Of a DNA stretch of 9,294 nucleotides, positions 1 through 4,093 are shown piece by piece. Below the pieces are notes generated by a model. The model was not told the DNA's origin. It did no database searches and saw only the letters and a program-made list of their open reading frames with translations. This stretch comes from AVCC01 sp039920865 (lineage in GTDB: Bacteria; Pseudomonadota; Gammaproteobacteria; Burkholderiales; Burkholderiaceae_D). Position 1 is the first letter of the stretch; each line of letters begins with the position of its first letter. The position numbers and the translations under genes are program-made. The stretch lies in NCBI GenBank assembly GCA_039920865.1, contig JBDSCZ010000372.1:1-9294 (forward strand). The letters are read 5' to 3'.

Positions 1-516
1 CACGGTCAGGCCGTATTTCAGGCAGTGCACGCCGCCGGAATTTTCCGCCACGTTGCCGCCGATGGTGCAAGCGATTTGCGATGACGGATCGGGCGCGTAG
101 TACAAATTGTGCTTGGCAGCCGCATCCGAAATCGACAGGTTGCGCACGCCCGGCTGCACCACTGCGGTACGCGACACCGGATCGAGCGAAACAATGCGGT
201 TCAGTTTGACCAGCGACAGCACCACGCCGTCGGCGATCGGCATCGCGCCGCCGGACAGCCCGGTGCCGGCGCCGCGCGGCACGATCGGCACCGCCAGAGC
301 GCGGCAGGTTTGCATGATTGCCACCACTTGCGCCTCGTTTTGCGGCAGCAGCACCACCATCGGCAGGCGCCGAAACGCTGCCAACCCGTCGCACTCGTAG
401 GGCCGGGTATCTTCCTCGTTAAAGAGGATGCAGTCGGCCGGCAGCAAACCGCGCAAGGCAGCCACCACCTCGCGTTGCCGCTCCAGCGTAAAAGTCGGTT
501 CTGTTGGCGCATTCAT
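1..516 (-). CDS. glcD: Glycolate oxidase FAD-linked subunit GlcD, 3' end cut by window edge
   Basis: The first 172 codons are present, and the reading frame runs off the window at position 1 without a stop. GlcD is the flavin subunit of glycolate oxidase (GlcDEF), which oxidises glycolate to glyoxylate and passes electrons to the respiratory chain. Visible family motifs are PYECDGL (residues 39-45), the FAD-binding loop RGAGTGLSGGA (81-91), QPGVRNL (121-127) and YYAPDPSSQIAC through GGNVAEN and GGVHCLKYGLT (139-171). These match E. coli GlcD almost residue for residue as I recall it. E. coli GlcD is about 499 residues, so roughly two thirds lies outside. The ATG at 516 is preceded by AGGA with an 8-nt spacer, which supports this start. 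glcE and glcF would be expected beyond position 1 but cannot be seen. The subunit assignment is secure; the exact substrate range is inferred from the family. Confidence 0.93.
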   Translation of the reverse strand, partial: MNAPTEPTFTLERQREVVAALRGLLPADCILFNEEDTRPYECDGLAAFRRLPMVVLLPQNEAQVVAIMQTCRALAVPIVPRGAGTGLSGGAMPIADGVVLSLVKLNRIVSLDPVSRTAVVQPGVRNLSISDAAAKHNLYYAPDPSSQIACTIGGNVAENSGGVHCLKYGLTV

Positions 517-635
517 GAGGGGATTCCTAAAACAGAAAAACGTAGGACACATTATCACTGTTATTTTTTGTCTGAAATAGCGGTGAAACGCAAACCATTA
601 TTTACTTTTATTGAAGATAGACAGAAAAGCACTCC

Positions 636-651
636 AGCAGCGATTGTGCCA
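636..651 (-). promoter_or_regulatory. Candidate sigma-54 (-24/-12) promoter for glcD
   Basis: Read on the minus strand this is TGGCAC, five bases, then CTGCT. The sigma-54 consensus is TGGCAC-N5-TTGCW, so ten of the eleven consensus positions match and the essential GG and GC are exactly 10 bp apart. Transcription would start near 625, giving a leader of about 110 nt before glcD. No sigma-54 activator gene is visible in the window, and I found no convincing sigma-70 promoter in this gap. This is a motif match only. Confidence 0.4.
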
Positions 652-671
652 AAAAAGCATTTCGGATGGGC

Positions 672-686
672 GTGAAATATTTTCAC
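672..686. promoter_or_regulatory. Perfect dyad with LysR-box pattern upstream of glcD
   Basis: GTGAAATATTTTCAC is a perfect 6-bp inverted repeat around a 3-bp centre. T673 and A685 are separated by 11 bases, so it fits the T-N11-A pattern typical of LysR-type regulator sites. It lies about 20 bp upstream of the sigma-54-like promoter and about 155 bp before glcD, directly downstream of a lysR gene. Binding by that regulator is inferred, not shown. Confidence 0.35.
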
Positions 687-688
687 TA

Positions 689-749
689 GTAGGATGGGTG
701 CAACCCATCATGATCGACCATTAAATGCGATGGGTTTCGCCCATCCTAC
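689..749. repeat. REP pair (REPIN-like) with GTAG heads
   Basis: Two 21-bp arms, 689-709 and the reverse complement of 729-749, agree at 19 of 21 positions and face each other across a 19-bp spacer. Each arm begins GTAGGATGGG and ends ACCCATC. Each is also a small hairpin: GATGGGT-GCA-ACCCATC on the left, GATGGG-TTTCG-CCCATC on the right. A GTAG head followed by an imperfect palindrome is the hallmark of REP elements mobilised by REP-associated tyrosine transposases. The inverted pair matches the REPIN form. The element sits between genes, as these repeats usually do. No transposase gene is present in the window. Confidence 0.75.
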
Positions 750-856
750 GGCTACGGATACAATCATTAAAGCAGGAGTATTAATAGACATTGCAATTAA
801 TATATGCGGGAAAAGCATTGTTTATTGCCATACACCGCCATGTACGATTATTTAGA

Positions 857-1759
857 TTATTTAATATCCTTGAAGGTGGCGGTCAGCCAGTCGATGAAGG
901 TGGCCACTTCGGGGCGCTCCAGCACCTGTTGCTCGTAGACCAGGTAATACGCGTGCGGAGGGACATGCAGATGCACGTCGAAAATCTGCACCACTTCGCC
1001 GGCCGCGATCGCCGCTTGGGCAAAATGCTTGCGCGTGAGCGCCACGCCGTTTCCGTGCCGTACCGCCTCCAGCAGCAAACCCAGGTCATCGACCCGAAAG
1101 CCGGTACTTGGCTCCGGCCAGTCCAGTCCGGCGGCCTGAAACCAGGGCTGCCAAGGCTCCAGCGGCGAGCGCAGCAAGGTCGCGCGCTTCAGGTCGGCCG
1201 GCTCCGAAAGGCCACCGATCTGTTCCAGATAGCGCGGGCTGGCAACCGCGAACACCGGCTCCTCGAACAGCTTTACCGCCACCTGATCCTGATACTCGCC
1301 GGTGCCGAAGCGCACCTCGATATCGGCTTCGGACAGGCTCAGGTCGTATAGCGGCACCGACAGAAAGGCTTCCAGAATGATTTCCGGATGCAGGCGCGTG
1401 AAGTCGGACAAGCGCGGAATCAAAAAGCAGCGGGTAAAGGTCGGCGGAACCGTGATCTTGACTCTGGGCTGGGAAATAACCTTCTTGTGCGGCAGCGGAA
1501 AATCGGACAATGTGCGCAATGCCACGCGCACCACATCCAGATAGCGGCGGCCGAATTCCGACAGGCTGACGGCGCGACCGTCGCGGTTGAACAGGCGCTC
1601 GCCAGTGTAGTCTTCCAGCAGCCGGATGCGGTGCGACAACGCCGATGGCGTGATGCACAATTCTCCGGCTGCCACCGCAAACGAGTTATGACGTGCTGCA
1701 GCTTCAAATGCCGACAGCGCATGCACAGGGGGAAGGCGGGTTAGGGTGCGGGTTGCCAT
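857..1759 (-). CDS. LysR-type transcriptional regulator (GcvA-like)
   Basis: This 300-residue protein has the usual LysR length and layout. The N-terminus LPPVHALSAFEAAARH (9-24) and the helix-turn-helix around 26-45 (SFAVAAGELCITPSALSHRI) resemble the GcvA branch. They are followed by the linker LLEDYTGERLF and the wing residues FNRDGRAVSLSE. The rest is a type-2 periplasmic-binding-like effector domain. The start codon lies inside the upstream oxidase gene, giving a 19-bp overlap; AGGA lies 11 nt before the ATG. This arrangement suggests the two genes are co-transcribed. The effector is unknown. Because the gene sits between two 2-hydroxyacid oxidase genes, it may respond to glycolate, D-lactate or a related acid, but this rests on position only. 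It is not GlcC, the GntR-family regulator of the E. coli glc operon. Confidence 0.9.
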   Translation of the reverse strand: MATRTLTRLPPVHALSAFEAAARHNSFAVAAGELCITPSALSHRIRLLEDYTGERLFNRDGRAVSLSEFGRRYLDVVRVALRTLSDFPLPHKKVISQPRVKITVPPTFTRCFLIPRLSDFTRLHPEIILEAFLSVPLYDLSLSEADIEVRFGTGEYQDQVAVKLFEEPVFAVASPRYLEQIGGLSEPADLKRATLLRSPLEPWQPWFQAAGLDWPEPSTGFRVDDLGLLLEAVRHGNGVALTRKHFAQAAIAAGEVVQIFDVHLHVPPHAYYLVYEQQVLERPEVATFIDWLTATFKDIK

Positions 1760-3162
1760 CTGATGATTTTTCCTGGGTTCATGATGTTGTGCGGATCCAG
1801 CGCATGCTTGATGATGCGCATCGTGTCGATAGCTGGCACACCGTGTTCCTGCACCAGAAAATCCATCTTGTGCAATCCGACGCCATGCTCGCCGGTGCAG
1901 GTGCCGTCCATGTCGATGGCGCGCGTGACCATGCGGGCATTGACGCCTTCGCAGCGTCCGACGGCGGCGGCATCGGCCGGGTCGACCAGCAGCAGCACAT
2001 GGAAGTTACCATCGCCGACATGGCCGATGATCGAATACGGCATGCCGCCGGTTTCACAGTCGGCCTGGGTGGCGAGAATGCAATCGGCCAGGCGTGAAAT
2101 CGGCACGCAGCAATCGGTCGTGATCGCGCGCCAACCGGGGCGCATTTGCAACAGCGCGAAATACGCATTGTGGCGCGCAGTCCACAGCCGCGTGCGGTCT
2201 TCCGGGCGGGTCGCCCATTCGAAGCCGCTGGCGCCATGCTCGGCGGCGATGTCCTGCACCCGTTGCGCCTGCTCCTGCACGCCGTGCTCGCTGCCGTGGA
2301 ATTCGAACAGCAACAGCGGCTTGACCGGCAACTCCAACTTGTCGTGGGCGTTAATGGCCCTGACGCCGTTTTCATCCAGAAACTCGACCCGCGCCACCGG
2401 CACACCCATCTGGATGGTTTCGATCACGGTGTTGACCGCATCGGCCACGCTGGGAAAAGAGCAGACCGCAGCCGAGATCGCTTCCGGCAGCGGATACAGC
2501 CGCAGCGTCACTTCGGTGATGATGCCGAGCGTGCCTTCGCTGCCGACAAACAGGTGGGTCAGGTCGTAACCGGCCGCGGATTTCTTGGCGCGGGTGCCGG
2601 TCTTGATGATGCGCCCGTCCGCAGTGACCACGGTCAGCATCAGCGTGTTCTCGCGCATGGTGCCGTAGCGCACCGCATTGGTGCCGGAAGCGCGGGTCGC
2701 CGCCATTCCGCCCAGCGAGGCATCTGCGCCCGGATCGATCGGGAAGAACAGTCCGAAATCCTTTAGCGCCAGATTCAATTGCTTGCGGGTCACGCCGGCC
2801 TGCACGGTAGCGGTCAGATCCTCAGGCTGCACCGCGATCACCGTCGCCATCTGCGACAGGTCGATGGTCAGTCCGCCCTGTACCGCCAGAATATGTCCCT
2901 CCAGCGAAGTGCCAGTGCCATACGCGATCACCGGGATACCATGCTGGCCGCACAGGCGCACTGCGGCGGCCACTTCCTCGGTGCTGTGGGCAAACACCAC
3001 CGCGTCCGGCAGCATCGGGTCAAAGGCGGATTCGTCGCGGCCATGATGCGCACGCACCGCCTGCGCCACCGAAAAACGCGTGCCGAACAGCGCCGCCAGT
3101 TCCAAAGAAAAGGCTGCCGGCAAGTCTGTTTTTCTTTCCTGCAACTGGGTCATCTGGTTCAT
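1741..3162 (-). CDS. FAD-linked oxidase, D-lactate dehydrogenase (cytochrome) type
   Basis: This 473-residue protein belongs to the VAO/PCMH flavoprotein family that includes GlcD, D-lactate dehydrogenase (cytochrome) and D-2-hydroxyglutarate dehydrogenase. It should oxidise a D-2-hydroxyacid to the 2-oxoacid and reduce an electron carrier. The FAD-binding half carries YGTGTSLEGH (81-90), PGADASLGGMAATRASGTN (144-162) and GSEGTLGIITE (208-218). The C-terminal half carries HVGDGNFHVLLL (381-392) and GEHGVGLHK (424-432), whose His and Glu residues bind the active-site metal in relatives. The C-terminus LDPHNIMNPGKI is typical. GTGTSLEGH resembles the D-lactate dehydrogenase branch more than GlcD, which has RGAGTGLSGGA. 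I chose the ATG at 3162 because GGAG lies 6 nt upstream. The frame stays open to 3282, but those 40 extra residues are low-complexity and unlike the family. Exact substrate is unresolved. Confidence 0.88.
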   Translation of the reverse strand: MNQMTQLQERKTDLPAAFSLELAALFGTRFSVAQAVRAHHGRDESAFDPMLPDAVVFAHSTEEVAAAVRLCGQHGIPVIAYGTGTSLEGHILAVQGGLTIDLSQMATVIAVQPEDLTATVQAGVTRKQLNLALKDFGLFFPIDPGADASLGGMAATRASGTNAVRYGTMRENTLMLTVVTADGRIIKTGTRAKKSAAGYDLTHLFVGSEGTLGIITEVTLRLYPLPEAISAAVCSFPSVADAVNTVIETIQMGVPVARVEFLDENGVRAINAHDKLELPVKPLLLFEFHGSEHGVQEQAQRVQDIAAEHGASGFEWATRPEDRTRLWTARHNAYFALLQMRPGWRAITTDCCVPISRLADCILATQADCETGGMPYSIIGHVGDGNFHVLLLVDPADAAAVGRCEGVNARMVTRAIDMDGTCTGEHGVGLHKMDFLVQEHGVPAIDTMRIIKHALDPHNIMNPGKIIRWQPAP

Positions 3163-3193
3163 TGCGGTCTCCGTCGAAGTGACTGATTTTACT

Positions 3194-3222
3194 CTGCAGC
3201 GCCGCGCCGCGCATGGCTGCAG
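3194..3222. repeat. Inverted repeat CTGCAGC/GCTGCAG upstream of the FAD oxidase
   Basis: CTGCAGC (3194-3200) and GCTGCAG (3216-3222) form a perfect 7-bp inverted repeat around a very GC-rich 15-base centre. It lies 32 bp before the oxidase start, in the 134-bp divergent region shared with the adenosyltransferase gene. No T-run follows on either strand, so it is not an intrinsic terminator. It could be an operator or a leader hairpin, or nothing. Confidence 0.3.
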
Positions 3223-3263
3223 TTGCCGGCCTGGCACCGCAACGCGAGAATTTGACGTATTCT

Positions 3264-3275
3264 TGAAATCTTTCA
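3264..3275. promoter_or_regulatory. Dyad TGAAA-TC-TTTCA in the divergent promoter region
   Basis: TGAAATCTTTCA has perfect 5-bp arms around a 2-bp centre. It sits 102 bp before the FAD oxidase start and 22 bp before the adenosyltransferase start. It resembles the dyad at 672-686 upstream of glcD (same arms, 3-bp centre), so one regulator could see both sites. It does not fit T-N11-A. I could not assign clear -35/-10 elements to either divergent gene. Confidence 0.25.
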
Positions 3276-3296
3276 CCACCAACCAGAATCGACATC

Positions 3297-3854
3297 ATGG
3301 GCAACCGACTTTCCAAGATAGCAACACGTACCGGCGACAAGGGCACCACCGGCTTAGGCGACGGCAGCCGCATCGACAAGGACAGCCTGCGCATACACGC
3401 GATCGGCGATGTCGATGAACTCAACTCGCAGCTGGGCGTGCTGCTGTGCGAACCGCTGCCGGATGCGCTGCGCGAGGAACTGATCTCGATCCAGCACGAC
3501 CTGTTCGACCTGGGCGGAGAACTGTGCATCCCGGGTTACACGATGGTTACCGCAGAGCAGGTTGCCCGGCTCGATCAGTTGCTGGAAAAATACAATGCGG
3601 ATTTACCGCCGCTGCGCGATTTCATCCTGCCTGGCGGCTCGCGCGCGGCAGCCATCGCGCATGTCTGCCGCACCGTGTGCCGCCGTGCGGAGCGTCTGAT
3701 TGTCGCGCTCGGCAAGGCCGAAACCCTGAACGACGCGCCGCGCCAGTACGTAAACCGCCTGTCCGACTTGCTGTTCGTGCTGTCGCGCGTGCTGAACCGG
3801 TTTGCCGGCGGCAGCGACGTGGTCTGGGAAAAGGAACGGGACCGCACTGTCTGA
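3297..3854 (+). CDS. PduO-type ATP:cob(I)alamin adenosyltransferase
   Basis: The 185-residue protein transfers the adenosyl group of ATP to cob(I)alamin, making adenosylcobalamin, the cofactor of enzymes such as methylmalonyl-CoA mutase. The PduO/MMAB family is recognised by the N-terminal ATP-binding segment IATRTGDKGTTGLGDGSR (8-25), by GDVDELNSQLG (37-47), by RTVCRRAER (125-133) with the arginines that contact ATP in relatives, and by YVNRLSDLLFVLSR (151-164). Length and all-helical character fit the single-domain form. The first ATG is used; it lacks a good Shine-Dalgarno sequence (AACCAGAATCGACATC precedes it), so translation may be weak or the leader very short. It diverges from the FAD oxidase across 134 bp. 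No cobalamin riboswitch is recognisable there, which is expected for a salvage or assimilation gene that need not be B12-repressed. A direct functional tie to the oxidases is not evident. Confidence 0.92.
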   Translation: MGNRLSKIATRTGDKGTTGLGDGSRIDKDSLRIHAIGDVDELNSQLGVLLCEPLPDALREELISIQHDLFDLGGELCIPGYTMVTAEQVARLDQLLEKYNADLPPLRDFILPGGSRAAAIAHVCRTVCRRAERLIVALGKAETLNDAPRQYVNRLSDLLFVLSRVLNRFAGGSDVVWEKERDRTV

Positions 3855-3865
3855 GTTATGCCTGC

Positions 3866-3885
3866 ATATACACGGCAATGTATAT
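3866..3885 (+). repeat. Small hairpin behind the adenosyltransferase gene
   Basis: ATATACA (3866-3872) and TGTATAT (3879-3885) pair perfectly over 7 bp with loop CGGCAA, starting 11 bases after the adenosyltransferase stop. The stem is AT-rich and weak. It stands immediately before the stronger hairpin at 3888-3914, so the two may act together at the 3' end of the transcript. Confidence 0.35.
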
Positions 3886-3887
3886 TT

Positions 3888-3914
3888 GTTACCGCACATT
3901 TTATGTGCGGTAAC
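3888..3914 (+). terminator. Perfect 12-bp hairpin, possible transcript end of the adenosyltransferase
   Basis: GTTACCGCACAT (3888-3899) and ATGTGCGGTAAC (3903-3914) are exact reverse complements separated by TTT. The position, 33 bases after the stop codon, suits a terminator or a 3'-end protecting hairpin. No T-run follows on either strand, so intrinsic termination would be imperfect. The near-perfect palindrome could also be a protein-binding site or a dispersed repeat. Confidence 0.4.
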
Positions 3915-3955
3915 TTATGCGTTTTCAGGCATACTCCAGATGCCATGCGCAATGC

Positions 3956-3979
3956 AAAAAAACGAGCGTCGGCTGCGCT
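3956..3979 (-). terminator. Second, weak terminator-like structure behind the diguanylate cyclase
   Basis: On the minus strand a short stem AGCG-(CAGCCGA)-CGCT (3979-3965) is followed by CG and then seven T residues (3962-3956). The stem has only 4 bp, so alone it is a weak terminator. It lies just beyond the structure at 3984-4043 and may act as a back-up for the cyclase transcript. Confidence 0.3.
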
Positions 3980-3983
3980 GTAT

Positions 3984-4043
3984 AAAAAATTTACTGATCA
4001 GTGCGTAAGCGAGCAGATACGCGATCCGGCAGCATCAGTAAAT
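3984..4043 (-). terminator. Candidate terminator of the diguanylate cyclase gene
   Basis: On the minus strand ATTTACTGAT (4043-4034) pairs perfectly with ATCAGTAAAT (3998-3989) and is followed directly by a T-run down to 3984. It begins about 50 bases after the cyclase stop, the expected place. The stem is AT-rich and the loop is long (35 bases), which lowers confidence. Confidence 0.35.
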
Positions 4044-4093
4044 GTCAGATTCCGTGAACATCGACCGGCCGGCATGGACCGTATTGCGGCCAC

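Larger units (their letters stand above)
517..856. other. 340-bp non-coding control region between lysR and glcD
   Basis: No credible gene lies here on either strand. The half next to glcD (517-690) is AT-rich and holds a sigma-54-like promoter and a TGAAA/TTTCA dyad. The centre (689-749) is a REP-pair repeat. The rest (750-856) is AT-rich sequence with no clear lysR terminator. Open frames that enter this stretch run antisense into lysR or glcD and look like shadows. Confidence 0.7.

Noticed and set aside
109..675. 188-residue plus-strand open frame across the glcD start region
   Set aside because: It is antisense to glcD, has a low-complexity, histidine- and arginine-rich product, and runs through the candidate promoter.
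750..856. lysR intrinsic terminator
   Set aside because: Short partial repeats near 830-846 (CATACA and CATGTA) do not form a convincing stem, and no stem plus T-run was found. The REP pair may serve instead but that is unproven.
791..1351. 186-residue open frame on the plus strand opposite lysR, with AGGAG 13 nt before a TTG
   Set aside because: It is antisense to a clear LysR gene, its product resembles no family, and the ribosome-site spacing is too long. GC-rich antisense frames of this kind are common.
3163..3282. N-terminal extension of the FAD-linked oxidase by 40 residues
   Set aside because: The added sequence is unlike the family, whereas the ATG at 3162 has GGAG at ideal spacing.
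3163..3296. Cobalamin riboswitch upstream of the adenosyltransferase
   Set aside because: The 134-bp gap is too short for a typical one, and I see neither a B12-box-like sequence nor the expected set of stems.
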